64,000 bases of DNA from Bacteroidia bacterium (GTDB taxonomy: Bacteria; Bacteroidota; Bacteroidia; NS11-12g; UBA9320): positions 1,756,501 through 1,820,500 of the forward strand of contig JAGYJG010000001.1 in the NCBI GenBank assembly GCA_018402155.1, given 5' to 3'. The notes under the pieces are model-generated. The model saw only the letters and a list, made by a program, of their open reading frames with translations. It had not been told where the DNA came from and did no database searches. Numbering within the stretch: position 1 is the first letter of the stretch; every line of letters begins with the position of its first letter. Both the position numbers and the translations under genes were made by a program. Shown in pieces: positions 1 to 8,459 of this stretch.

Positions 1-232
1 TATCCATGCCAGAACCTAGCCTACCTATGTACTTAAGTTTTGGAGCTTTATCAATCCATTCTTTGGAAAAGAATAATTTGCTTCGAAGGATTAAGACACT
101 TACATCACGAAGCTTAGCACCAAGTTGGTCTAGCTCAATATCTGGTGCATAAACTACCTTATACGCAGCTAATTTGTGGAGCAATATTTCGTGCACCGCA
201 TCTATGATGAGTATATGATGCTGTGTCTGCAT
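1..232 (-). CDS. D-isomer-specific 2-hydroxyacid dehydrogenase, 3-phosphoglycerate dehydrogenase-like (5' part, cut by window edge)
   Basis: This frame is not in the ORF track because it runs off the left edge. Read on the minus strand from ATG at 232 it gives about 77 residues starting MQTQHHILIIDAVHEILL and ending in IGRLGSGMD. This matches the N-terminal substrate-binding domain of phosphoglycerate dehydrogenase-type enzymes: the opening beta strand, the RSK element after the variable loop, and the I-G-R-x-G-x-G-M-D segment before the NAD domain. The enzyme would oxidise a 2-hydroxyacid with NAD, possibly the first step of serine synthesis. The catalytic Arg/Glu/His lie outside the window, so substrate is not decided. 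An upstream in-frame ATG at 265 is possible; 232 fits the family length better. A CATATTTG box (7 of 8 to TAnnTTTG) lies about 20 nt upstream. Confidence 0.75.
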   Translation of the reverse strand, partial: MQTQHHILIIDAVHEILLHKLAAYKVVYAPDIELDQLGAKLRDVSVLILRSKLFFSKEWIDKAPKLKYIGRLGSGMD

Positions 233-985
233 TCTCAGGTATTTAGGAGGTGCAAATATGACCATATTTGACAAAAAGCCTAAAAATATGAGCAAAGAAA
301 AATTTATTCAGACAGCAAAAAAACTATGAATAATATCTCACAAGGTAAGGTACCTGATCAAATGTAATTATATCCTTAATTAAGTGTGCAAAATATTTAT
401 CAGATGAAAATTTGCTTGATCTTTCCCAGAACTCAAAGCTCATTGGCTAAATTATACTTTTTAATATTTACAGCTCTATTATTTTAAGACCACTGGATTT
501 ATAGCGTTTCTTTTAAACAGCTATGAATAGTTATAGCTGATTTAGCTAAGGAATATATTCAATACTTTAGTCAGCATTGAGTTTAATAAAATCAGACTTA
601 CGCCCAGATATTTAAACAGTATTTTTATATTCAAAATAGTTCGTTCATTTACAATATAGGTAGGTAGACTTGTTGATACTGTTTTGCAAATAGCGGTATT
701 GTCATCCTTAGAGGCTCTCTAAGACCAATAGAGCATATCACTACAAGTACAAGGTCTCCTAGTATTTGCATAGAAATACCTAAAGATGTATGCACTATTT
801 TTCTATTAGTAAAGTGTTATGTTGTGGTAAATTAATTAAGAATAAACATGTCTAAAAATGATGCTATTTAAACGTAAGTAAGAAGATTGCCGCTTACATT
901 TTGTGGCTTCTGTTTTCCTTTTGCAGTTCATTTTTTTGTGAATAATTTGAGTTACGTTGGATGGTGCTCAAATCTTGCTATCTGC
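233..985. other. Intergenic stretch without a recognisable gene
   Basis: About 750 bases lie between the divergent dehydrogenase and the NodB deacetylase. The only coding hint is a 23-codon plus-strand ORF at 258-329 behind an AGGAGG sequence (see findings). The rest has stops in all frames at short intervals, is AT-rich, and shows no tRNA, strong terminator or clear repeat. Confidence 0.5.
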
Positions 986-993
986 TAATTTTG
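986..993 (+). promoter_or_regulatory. -7 promoter box TAATTTTG of the NodB deacetylase
   Basis: This is a perfect TAnnTTTG element. It ends five bases before a TTG codon at 999. It lies inside the 5' extension of the ORF given in the track, so it argues that translation starts at 999 rather than 957. Confidence 0.5.
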
Positions 994-998
994 CGTCA

Positions 999-1604
999 TT
1001 GAATTTTTGGTACCACATTGGAAAAATATTTTTACCACGACTGACGTGGCGCAGAACTACACAACAAAAAGTGGTGTACCTTACTTTTGACGATGGCCCT
1101 CACCCCACCATTACTCCTTGGGTTATCTCTGCATTGAATGAAGTAAGCGCAAAAGGAACTTTTTTTGTGGTAGGAGAAAATGCCAGAAAATACAAACACA
1201 TAATATATCAGCTGAAATCCGGTGGACATCGCGTAGCTAACCACACCCAGCACCACACGAAAGGATGGGGTATAAGTGCTCGCAAATACCAAGCAGACAT
1301 AGCAGCTTGCGACGCAGAAATTGGAGACCAAAGGCTTTTTAGACCCCCATTTGGACGTATAAATTTTCGAAGTATCTCGGCCATAAAAGAGCACAAAGAA
1401 ATCATAATGTGGGATGTGTTGACTAAAGATTACCTTCAAACATTGAATACAAAAAAAGCTCAAAAACGAATACAACGTGCTACTATGCCAGGAAGTATTA
1501 TTGTTTTTCACGACAGCGAAAAAGCCGAAAAGCAACTAAAGACATTACTTCCTGAATATCTCAAATTTCTTCAAAAGGAAGGTTTTAAAATGGAAGTTCT
1601 ATGA
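999..1604 (+). CDS. Polysaccharide deacetylase family protein (NodB homology domain)
   Basis: This is a carbohydrate esterase family 4 enzyme, expected to remove N- or O-acetyl groups from a glycan such as peptidoglycan or an exopolysaccharide in a metal-dependent reaction. The NodB motifs are visible in order: TFDDGPHP with the catalytic base and metal Asp, the NHTQHHT metal-binding histidines, RPPFGR, a WDV segment, and a late FHDS with the catalytic His. At about 200 residues it is essentially only the catalytic domain, with no clear signal peptide. The track starts at TTG 957; I prefer TTG at 999, because the product then begins NFWYHIGKIF as relatives do and a -7 box lies just upstream. 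The next gene, a glycosyltransferase, overlaps by ATGA, so the two are probably translationally coupled. Confidence 0.85.
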   Translation: MNFWYHIGKIFLPRLTWRRTTQQKVVYLTFDDGPHPTITPWVISALNEVSAKGTFFVVGENARKYKHIIYQLKSGGHRVANHTQHHTKGWGISARKYQADIAACDAEIGDQRLFRPPFGRINFRSISAIKEHKEIIMWDVLTKDYLQTLNTKKAQKRIQRATMPGSIIVFHDSEKAEKQLKTLLPEYLKFLQKEGFKMEVL

Positions 1605-2737
1605 TATATATAGTCGGATTTATACTACTTGTATTTTTTAGCATTCAGGTATTTTCGCTAGTGGCCTTATGGCTTTACCCTGAAGAGCCTTTACAGCTGC
1701 CACAAGTCTATCCAAAAGTGAGCATTCTATTGGCCGCACGAAATGAAGAAAAACTAATACTGCGTAATTTGCGAGCCATAGATAAACTAAACTACCCCAA
1801 AGAGAAACTAGAAGTACTTATAGGAAACGATGCTAGTATAGACAGTACAGCAGAATTGGTGGCACAGTTTATAGAGGGTAAATCTAATTACACTCTTTAT
1901 ACTATTGACAAAATTGCAGGTAAGGGTCGCGGAAAAGCTAACGTACTTGCGCAGTTAGCTCAAAAGGCTACTGGAGAATTTTATTTTATAACCGATGTAG
2001 ACGTGAAACTACCCAATAATTGGATTATTGCACTTTTAAATGGGTTTTCAAGCCAAGTGGGTATAGTAAGTGGCACTACAAAGTGTGAACGTGGCAGCCT
2101 TTTTGCAACGATGCAAGGTGTAGATTGGCTTCATTTTATGGGATACATAAAGTCTTTTGCCAATGTAGGCGTAGGCTGCACTAGTGTGGGCAACAATATG
2201 GCCGTTCGGGCAGAGGCTTATTGGCAAACGGGTGGTTATGAGAACATTGACTTTAGTATTACAGAGGATTATAAGCTGTTTAAAGAAGTAACTGATAGGG
2301 GCTGGGGATGGAAAACACTAATGAGCAAAGACTCTTTAGGCCTGGCATGGTACATACCACAGGTAAAAGATCTGTTGCATCAGCGCAAAAGATGGCTCTT
2401 GGGCGCTAGAGATTTGCCTATAAACTGGAAAATAATGTTGGCAATTTACGGTCTTTTTGTGCCTTCTTTTGTGGTTTTACTGCTGCTAAGGCCTGAGTTG
2501 GCTATGGCATTGTGGTTCTTAAAATTTTTAGTGCAATCGGTGTTTATCTATTCACTGTGCACTAGGGTAAGTCAGCAGCCATTCAGTTTGTGGCATTTAT
2601 TGATATACGAGGGTTACCTTTTAGTAAATACAGCTACTACTGCAGTGTTTTATTGGTTGCCTATCAAAAGTGTATGGAAAGGCCGAGAATATAATGAGGC
2701 TTATTTGAAGGACACGGGTGAGACAGTACATTACTGA
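1601..2737 (+). CDS. Membrane-bound family 2 glycosyltransferase
   Basis: This is an inverting GT-A glycosyltransferase that transfers a sugar from a nucleotide donor. One membrane helix at the N-terminus (residues about 2-26) is followed by the GT2 fold: the ILLAARNEE strand, a GNDAS segment, the TDVDVKLP metal site (DxD type) and a QRKRW motif typical of processive GT2 enzymes. Several membrane helices follow in residues about 285-365. Length 378 aa is normal. It overlaps the NodB deacetylase by 4 bp; a deacetylase/GT2 pair suggests making and modifying an amino-sugar polymer. The precise donor and product cannot be told. Confidence 0.85.
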   Translation: MIYIVGFILLVFFSIQVFSLVALWLYPEEPLQLPQVYPKVSILLAARNEEKLILRNLRAIDKLNYPKEKLEVLIGNDASIDSTAELVAQFIEGKSNYTLYTIDKIAGKGRGKANVLAQLAQKATGEFYFITDVDVKLPNNWIIALLNGFSSQVGIVSGTTKCERGSLFATMQGVDWLHFMGYIKSFANVGVGCTSVGNNMAVRAEAYWQTGGYENIDFSITEDYKLFKEVTDRGWGWKTLMSKDSLGLAWYIPQVKDLLHQRKRWLLGARDLPINWKIMLAIYGLFVPSFVVLLLLRPELAMALWFLKFLVQSVFIYSLCTRVSQQPFSLWHLLIYEGYLLVNTATTAVFYWLPIKSVWKGREYNEAYLKDTGETVHY

Positions 2738-2766
2738 ATTACTTTTAAAGCCTATTTAAAAGTAAT
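2738..2766 (+). terminator. AT-rich perfect hairpin directly after the GT2 stop codon
   Basis: ATTACTTTTAAA, a five-base GCCTA loop, then TTTAAAAGTAAT form a 12-bp perfect stem starting one base after the TGA. No long U-tract follows, so it may act as a 3'-end stabiliser instead of a classical intrinsic terminator. Confidence 0.5.
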
Positions 2767-3513
2767 CTTGCAGAAAAATTATTATTTAAACAAAAAAATT
2801 ACACCTACTATTTCCTTAACTAAGTACCACATAAATACCTAAATTTCTGAGATGACTATTGATGAATATGACTCGATCCAAAGTTCTGGAGGGTTAATAG
2901 AACTCAAAATTTTGAGGCCTTCTTAATTGTGCTCTTTACAAACTGGAATAATTTGAGATGGATAGGGTGAAGCTTTTGGTACTATATATTTCTGGCCTTC
3001 TTACAGCATTTGAAGCGAGCACATTATTTTCTTTTAAGAGAACCCGCTTGTTGGTTTTTGTGTTTTATCATTCGTTGAAATTTTCTGCGTCTACCTTTGT
3101 GGAGTAGCTGCGAAAAGAAAAAATGTCATGCATCATTTTCTAGATGTTAAAAAAGAAGGAAGTGATACCTCTTGGCTAGGTCCCGGTATGGCTTGGCGCT
3201 ATTTGATCGTTGTATTTTCTGACTAATGGATTGTCACCAAGCAACAAATAACGCTCTTGCTTTATAAATTTTTGACTTAGTTGTACCTATGATTTTCCCA
3301 ATGCTCCTATTTATTTTTAAAGTAAACAAAAATTTGACCGTCAAATTTTTCTGATTTTCATTGTGAAGTGTGCAGTACTAATGTAGAAATATAAAAAGTA
3401 GATTTGGCGGAAGGTACTTATAGCCCATCTCAAATGAGTCACCCACATTTTAATGCAATATATGTATAAGTACTAAGACGCAGATCTTGCGGTAACGCAA
3501 CACAGCCGAAACG
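2767..3513. other. Long gap with no recognisable gene
   Basis: Nearly 750 bases separate the convergent GT2 and lipid-kinase genes. No ORF over 60 codons was listed, I recognised no RNA gene or repeat, and short open stretches on both strands do not resemble a family I know. It may be decayed coding DNA. Confidence 0.4.
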
Positions 3514-4395
3514 TTAAGATAAAAATCTAACCTGTCTTTCAAACGAAATCACATATTCTTTTTGGAGCATAGCCTCGCCATCCAAGTGCGCCGGTAGCGG
3601 GTGCTTACAAGAAACTAATGCTCGGCTCAACTGCTCATGCACTGCTATGGATGTATTCAAATGTTTACCAAGTAAAAGAAGTGGTAGATAAAATAAGCGC
3701 AATGGGATCCACACTTTTTGGATGCGTACCATATCAAGTTTGCCGTCAGTTATTTCGGCATTTGGTGCAACCTTAAAATCACCACCATATACTCTTCCAT
3801 TCGCTACAGAGAGCATGAATGTAGATTCAGTTTTGCCATTTACAGTTATTGTTGGAGAAGTGTATGAGAAAATATGCTTTACTATTTCTGTCCAATATTT
3901 CATTTTACTGCCCAATATTCCTTTTTTAAATCCCGTATTGTAGGCAATAGAACCATCAAAACCACAGCCAAAACCATTGATAAAAAACCTATCATTGCAC
4001 CGCCAAAGGTCTACCGAAAGTGTGATAGGTTTAGCTAAGAGTGTACGCTCAAAGAGGGCATGTACCGAAGGAATACCTTTGGGATAAATCATTTTGGCCA
4101 AATCATTTCCCGAACCAGCAGGTATTAAAAGGATAGGAACATCTAGATTGTGTAAAACATTGAAAGTAAGGTTTATAGTTCCGTCTCCACCAACGATACA
4201 AACCAAGGTAAAGGAATACAAATTCGCGATTTTTGATAAGCCTAGCTCTTTGTTGTCTCCTATTGTGGTATAGCAAGTGTATAGTGTTTTTTGTTTACAT
4301 AAATAAGCCTCAAATTTTCTCCATACAACCTTACTATGAGCACTTTGGGCTGCAGGGTTATAAACAATGAGCAAATGAATGTGGGTACTTGTCAT
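3514..4395 (-). CDS. Diacylglycerol/lipid kinase family protein (YegS/DagK type)
   Basis: The protein has the DAGK catalytic fold: VYNPAA at residues 11-16, GGDGT at 69-73 (nucleotide loop) and PAGSGND at 92-98, followed by the beta-sandwich C-terminal domain with NGFGCGFD and NGRVYGGDF. At 293 aa it has the standard length. Members phosphorylate diacylglycerol, sphingoid bases or other lipids with ATP at the inner face of the membrane. The exact lipid cannot be deduced; in this phylum sphingoid bases are one option. It is divergent from kmo with a short 60-bp spacer. A 7-of-8 -7 box (CATATTTG) lies 14 nt before the ATG. Confidence 0.85.
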   Translation of the reverse strand: MTSTHIHLLIVYNPAAQSAHSKVVWRKFEAYLCKQKTLYTCYTTIGDNKELGLSKIANLYSFTLVCIVGGDGTINLTFNVLHNLDVPILLIPAGSGNDLAKMIYPKGIPSVHALFERTLLAKPITLSVDLWRCNDRFFINGFGCGFDGSIAYNTGFKKGILGSKMKYWTEIVKHIFSYTSPTITVNGKTESTFMLSVANGRVYGGDFKVAPNAEITDGKLDMVRIQKVWIPLRLFYLPLLLLGKHLNTSIAVHEQLSRALVSCKHPLPAHLDGEAMLQKEYVISFERQVRFLS

Positions 4396-4437
4396 AATTT
4401 AGATTGAAACAAATATGCAAAAAAAATAGATGATGCG

Positions 4438-4445
4438 TAACTTTG
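4438..4445 (+). promoter_or_regulatory. -7 promoter box TAACTTTG of kmo
   Basis: This perfect TAnnTTTG lies 11 nt upstream of the ATG at 4457 and inside the longer ORF that starts at 4430. It therefore supports the internal start. No -33 TTG is seen at the usual distance. Confidence 0.5.
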
Positions 4446-4456
4446 ACCACCCAATC

Positions 4457-5776
4457 ATGAAGAGCATTACACTAGTAGGAGGCGGGCTTGCAGGCTCGTT
4501 GGTAGCCGTATATTTAGCCAAAAGAGGCTACGAAGTAAACATTTATGAGCGTAGGCCAGATATGCGAAATGTAGAGATACCAGCAGGTAGATCTATAAAC
4601 TTAGCACTATCTACACGAGGTATAAATGCCTTACAAAAGGTGGGATTAGACCAAGCTGTCTTAAAAAAAGCAATACCGATGCCAGGCAGAATGATGCACA
4701 GTGTGACAGGAGAATTAGCATACCAACCCTATGGTACAAGTGGGCAAGCTATAAACTCAGTAAGTAGGGCCCACCTTAATGTGCAACTACTGCAATTGGC
4801 AGATCAACACGAGCATGTGCATCAACATTTTAATATGCTTTGCACAGGAGTAGATTTAGAAAATAGCATCTGTTGGTTTACAGATGCACAAACAGGTAAA
4901 AAGCTAGAAGTAAAATCTGACTATATTCTAGGAGGCGACGGTGCATTTTCTGCTGTACGAAGCAAAATGCAACGTACACCACGTTTTGATTATTCTCAAA
5001 TTTATACTAAATCTGGATATAAAGAATTGACAATAGAGCCTACTTCTGATGGCGATTTTGCTATGGAGCCAAACGCACTTCATATATGGCCAAGGGGTAG
5101 TTTCATGATGATCGCATTGCCCAATCCTGACAAATCATTCACGTGTACTCTTTTTATGCCGTATGCGGGTGAAACTGGTTTTGATAATATTCATACGGAT
5201 GACGAGATACTCACCTTCATGAACACTTATTTTGCTGACAGTGTACCCCTGATGCCTACATTAATTGAGGATTTCAAAATCAATCCGGTAGGAGATTTAG
5301 TAACTGTAAGGTGTTTTCCTTGGAATGTGGGAAAGGCTACATTACTTGGTGATGCTTGCCACGCTATTGTACCATTTTATGGTCAAGGAATGAATTGTGC
5401 TTTTGAAGATTGTGTAGAATTGGATGCCTGTTTAGAGGAATTTGGCGACTGGGACATTGCCATGAAAGAATACGAAATACGAAGAAAACCCAATGCCGAT
5501 GCAATTGCTGATTTGGCACTTCAAAATTTTATTGAAATGCGAGATTTAGTGGGAGATGTATCCTTTTTGAACTACAAAAAAGTAGAACATGATTTGTGTG
5601 CGTTGCATCCAGACATTTTTCAATCTCAATACGAAATGGTAAGTTTCAGCAATATCCCCTACAAAGAAGCGCTAAGTAAGGGCGCTGAAAACACTCGCCG
5701 TATTTACGATCTCATCGCTAAAGGAAAAGAAGCTCATATATCTGATAGAGCATTTGTAAAAGAGTGGTTTAAATAA
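4457..5776 (+). CDS. kmo: Kynurenine 3-monooxygenase
   Basis: This FAD enzyme hydroxylates L-kynurenine to 3-hydroxykynurenine with NADPH and oxygen, in the tryptophan-to-quinolinate-to-NAD route. After the preferred start it begins MKSITLVGGGLAGSLVAVYL, a Rossmann GxGxxG, then YERRPDMR and RSINLALSTRG, which are characteristic of KMO. The second FAD motif GDACHAIVPFYGQGMNCAFED lies about residues 297-317. There is no C-terminal membrane anchor of the eukaryotic type. The track begins at 4430; the start at 4457 fits the family and the promoter box. Kynureninase, the next enzyme, is encoded at 17240 and not adjacent. Confidence 0.95.
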   Translation: MKSITLVGGGLAGSLVAVYLAKRGYEVNIYERRPDMRNVEIPAGRSINLALSTRGINALQKVGLDQAVLKKAIPMPGRMMHSVTGELAYQPYGTSGQAINSVSRAHLNVQLLQLADQHEHVHQHFNMLCTGVDLENSICWFTDAQTGKKLEVKSDYILGGDGAFSAVRSKMQRTPRFDYSQIYTKSGYKELTIEPTSDGDFAMEPNALHIWPRGSFMMIALPNPDKSFTCTLFMPYAGETGFDNIHTDDEILTFMNTYFADSVPLMPTLIEDFKINPVGDLVTVRCFPWNVGKATLLGDACHAIVPFYGQGMNCAFEDCVELDACLEEFGDWDIAMKEYEIRRKPNADAIADLALQNFIEMRDLVGDVSFLNYKKVEHDLCALHPDIFQSQYEMVSFSNIPYKEALSKGAENTRRIYDLIAKGKEAHISDRAFVKEWFK

Positions 5777-5896
5777 ATTTACCAAAACAGTGCCCCAAAA
5801 AACAAGTGGTGCAAACCGATTGTTCTACAATTCAAATGTCGGTAAAGTGCAGTATGAAAAATATGACAATTACCACTCAAAAATAGACAATAACAA

Positions 5897-6679
5897 ATGA
5901 CTAAAACAGCACTTATTACAGGAGCGAGCAGTGGCATAGGTTTGGAACTTGCTCACATACATGCTAAAACAGGAGGAAATCTTATACTAGTAGCAAGGAG
6001 TGCAGATAAGCTGGAAGCGCTGCAAGCTGAGCTAAAGCAGAAATATGGCACTACAGTGCGCATTATTATAAAAGATTTAACTGAAACCAATGCTGGGGCA
6101 GCTGTTTACCATGAAATAAAAAAGGCAAATATTGTTGTTGATTACCTCATAAACAATGCTGGTTTTGGTGGCACCGGCAAGTTTCATATGCGAGATTTAG
6201 CAACAGATTTGTCAATGATACAATTAAATATCACCGCTTTGGTAGAATTAACTCATTATTTTATTTCTGACTTTGTAGCTCGTGGAGACGGAAAAGTATT
6301 GCAGGTGAGCTCTACAGCTGCTAAAATTCCAGGACCATTGCAAGCTACTTATTTTGCAACAAAGGCGTTTGTTACATCATTTAGCAATGCTCTCTCAGAG
6401 GAATTAAGGGGCACTGGCGTTACGGTAACTGCACTAATGCCCGGAGCCACAGATACCGAATTTGGCAGAGTAAGTGGCATGGATAAGACCATGTTGTTTG
6501 ACACACCTGCTAATGCACAAAAAGTAGCTCAACAGGGATATAACGCTATGTTACTCGGTAAAATAAACCAACTAAGTGGACTTAGTTTCAGCCAAAAAAT
6601 ACTCATGAAAATAACACCTTTTGCCCCAATAGAGATTATACTAAAACAGGTAAAACAAATGCAAACTGAGATAAAGTAA
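5897..6679 (+). CDS. SDR family NAD(P)-dependent oxidoreductase
   Basis: This is a classical short-chain dehydrogenase/reductase of 260 aa. It has TGASSGIG at residues 8-15 for cofactor binding, NNAG near 86-89, a catalytic Ser in QVSSTAA, and the YxxxK pair as Y152-F-A-T-K156. It resembles the DltE/YqjQ-like 'short-chain dehydrogenase' group that reduces a carbonyl on a lipid or small molecule, but substrate cannot be read from sequence. It stands alone 120 bp after kmo on the same strand, with no obvious promoter box. Confidence 0.85.
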   Translation: MTKTALITGASSGIGLELAHIHAKTGGNLILVARSADKLEALQAELKQKYGTTVRIIIKDLTETNAGAAVYHEIKKANIVVDYLINNAGFGGTGKFHMRDLATDLSMIQLNITALVELTHYFISDFVARGDGKVLQVSSTAAKIPGPLQATYFATKAFVTSFSNALSEELRGTGVTVTALMPGATDTEFGRVSGMDKTMLFDTPANAQKVAQQGYNAMLLGKINQLSGLSFSQKILMKITPFAPIEIILKQVKQMQTEIK

Positions 6680-7103
6680 CTCTAGTGCTTAATTTGAGAT
6701 GCCACAGCATTGTATTTACCCTACTTTCTCTGTCTACAATCACTTTTTTGCGGCACTATTTTGAAAACTATTTTCCAAAAATAAGCCTCCTATTTCGAGA
6801 AAATCTTGACATAAGAAACTCTTGATATTTTTTTGGTCTTTCAAAATACACGCCACAGGTAGTGCCGCATATTACGCGAGAAAATAGGCTTTACTCAAAA
6901 AAAAATCAACGTTTTTGTACCATACAGTGTGCGCGTCCAACTGTGAACATTTTAAAAAAACCAACCTATTTATATATACCATTTGAGCGTGCAAGCAGTC
7001 TTAAGAAAACAAACCGCCGGCAGAAAAAAATAAGAGCGTATATAATAATGTAAGAAATTAGCAAAAGAGTTGAAACAGTGGAAAGACTGCCGCAGACCAT
7101 TTA
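6680..7103. other. Intergenic gap before the Mur ligase
   Basis: About 420 bases with no supported gene. The 63-codon ORF at 6862-7053 is lysine-rich, low in complexity and lacks any family resemblance. No terminator, RNA gene or repeat is evident. Confidence 0.45.
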
Positions 7104-7111
7104 TACTTTTG
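7104..7111 (+). promoter_or_regulatory. -7 promoter box TACTTTTG before the Mur ligase
   Basis: This perfect TAnnTTTG element ends 10 nt before the ATG at 7122. It implies a leader of about five nucleotides. No -33 TTG is seen at 17-20 nt. Confidence 0.5.
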
Positions 7112-7121
7112 TAGTTATTTT

Positions 7122-8459
7122 ATGAATAAAACATTTAAACGGATACACGTGATAGCCATAGGTGGAGCCATTATGCATAACCTAGCGATAGCACTCAGCC
7201 AGAGAAAATATGAGGTAACTGGCAGCGATGACGCTATTTTTGACCCTGCCAAATCTAATTTAGAAGCCGCAGGATTATTGCCTACAGTTATGGGGTGGGA
7301 TACAAATCGTATTACTCCCAATATCGACTATATTATACTGGGGATGCACGCACGCCAAGATAACCCAGAACTACTAAAGGCACAAGAGTTGGGCTTAACT
7401 ATAATGTCATTCCCCGAATTTGTGGCGCAGGAAACCCAAAATAAAAAACGAATCGTAGTAGCAGGTAGCCATGGTAAAACTACAACTACAGCAATACTTA
7501 TGCATGTGCTGCACAAGATAGGATGGGATTTTGATTATATCGTAGGTAGCTCTATCGATGGGTTTGAACTCTCAGTAAAACTGAGTGACGCTCCTCTAAT
7601 ACTAATAGAAGGAGATGAATACCTAACATCACCGTTAGATCTACGATCCAAATTTTTGTGGTATTCTCCTCACATATCTATCATAACAGGTATAGCATAC
7701 GATCATATCAATGTTTTCCCGACATGGGAATCATACGTTGAAACATTTAAAAAATACATAGAAACCCATGGATCAGAAGGGAAGTATTTCTGGTATGCTA
7801 AAGATGAAACACTAGCAGCGTTGAGTAAAGCTACAGGTGTGCAAAACCAAGCTTATAGTACTCCTGCGTATACCTCCTCTAAATCTGGAACATTCTTAGA
7901 AATAGGCAATAAAAAATTTGGGCTCTCGGTAGTAGGCCAGCATAATTTAGAAAATCTTAAAGCTGCACAATTAGTGTGTAATGAGCTGGGGATCAACGAG
8001 CATGATTTCTACACTGCAGCTTCAAATTTTAGTGGAGCTGGTCGGCGCATGGAAAAAATTCTGGAAACTGACCGTCAAGTTGTATATCGGGATTTTGCTC
8101 ACTCCCCAAGCAAACTTAGAGCCACAACTGCTGCCATAAAAGAAACCTATAGCGGCAAACTACTAGCTGTCTTTGAATTGCATACTTTTAGCAGTCTTAC
8201 TCGAGATTTTTTGCCTTTATACAATGAAAGTATGACTCCTGCCGATCATGCAATTGTGTTCTTTAGTAAAAGTGTATTTGAGCACAAAAAAATGCCCGTA
8301 CTGAGTACAGAGTATGTAAAAGAGTGTTTTGGAAATGTCACAATTATTACCGATACCAAAAAATTAAGAAAAGAAGTGATGCAAGAATTTGATGCTGGCT
8401 CGAATATTTTACTGATGAGCTCTGGTACCTTTTCTGATACTTCCTTTGGATGGAGTTAA
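7122..8459 (+). CDS. mpl: Mur ligase, UDP-N-acetylmuramate:L-Ala-gamma-D-Glu-meso-DAP ligase-like (murein peptide recycling)
   Basis: Mpl reattaches the recycled tripeptide to UDP-MurNAc with ATP in the cytoplasm. The sequence starts with a MurC-type Rossmann domain (HVIAIGGAIMHNLAIAL), then the ATP loop GSHGKTTTT at residues 115-123, the EGDEYLTS magnesium/ligand segment and the AYDHINVFPT motif, and ends with the C-terminal domain (DFAHSPSKLRATT). The opening IAIGGAIMHNLA and the EGDEY motif are typical of Mpl rather than MurC. Length 445 aa fits Mpl. It converges with the HmuY-like gene; their stop codons overlap by 4 bp. Confidence 0.85.
   Translation: MNKTFKRIHVIAIGGAIMHNLAIALSQRKYEVTGSDDAIFDPAKSNLEAAGLLPTVMGWDTNRITPNIDYIILGMHARQDNPELLKAQELGLTIMSFPEFVAQETQNKKRIVVAGSHGKTTTTAILMHVLHKIGWDFDYIVGSSIDGFELSVKLSDAPLILIEGDEYLTSPLDLRSKFLWYSPHISIITGIAYDHINVFPTWESYVETFKKYIETHGSEGKYFWYAKDETLAALSKATGVQNQAYSTPAYTSSKSGTFLEIGNKKFGLSVVGQHNLENLKAAQLVCNELGINEHDFYTAASNFSGAGRRMEKILETDRQVVYRDFAHSPSKLRATTAAIKETYSGKLLAVFELHTFSSLTRDFLPLYNESMTPADHAIVFFSKSVFEHKKMPVLSTEYVKECFGNVTIITDTKKLRKEVMQEFDAGSNILLMSSGTFSDTSFGWS

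Noticed and set aside
1032-1535. 167-codon minus ORF opposite the NodB deacetylase
   Set aside because: Antisense shadow; the plus frame carries all NodB motifs.
6862-7053. 63-codon ORF before the Mur ligase
   Set aside because: Lys/Arg/Asn-rich random-looking composition, no signal or domain, and no conserved pattern; a chance frame in AT-rich DNA.
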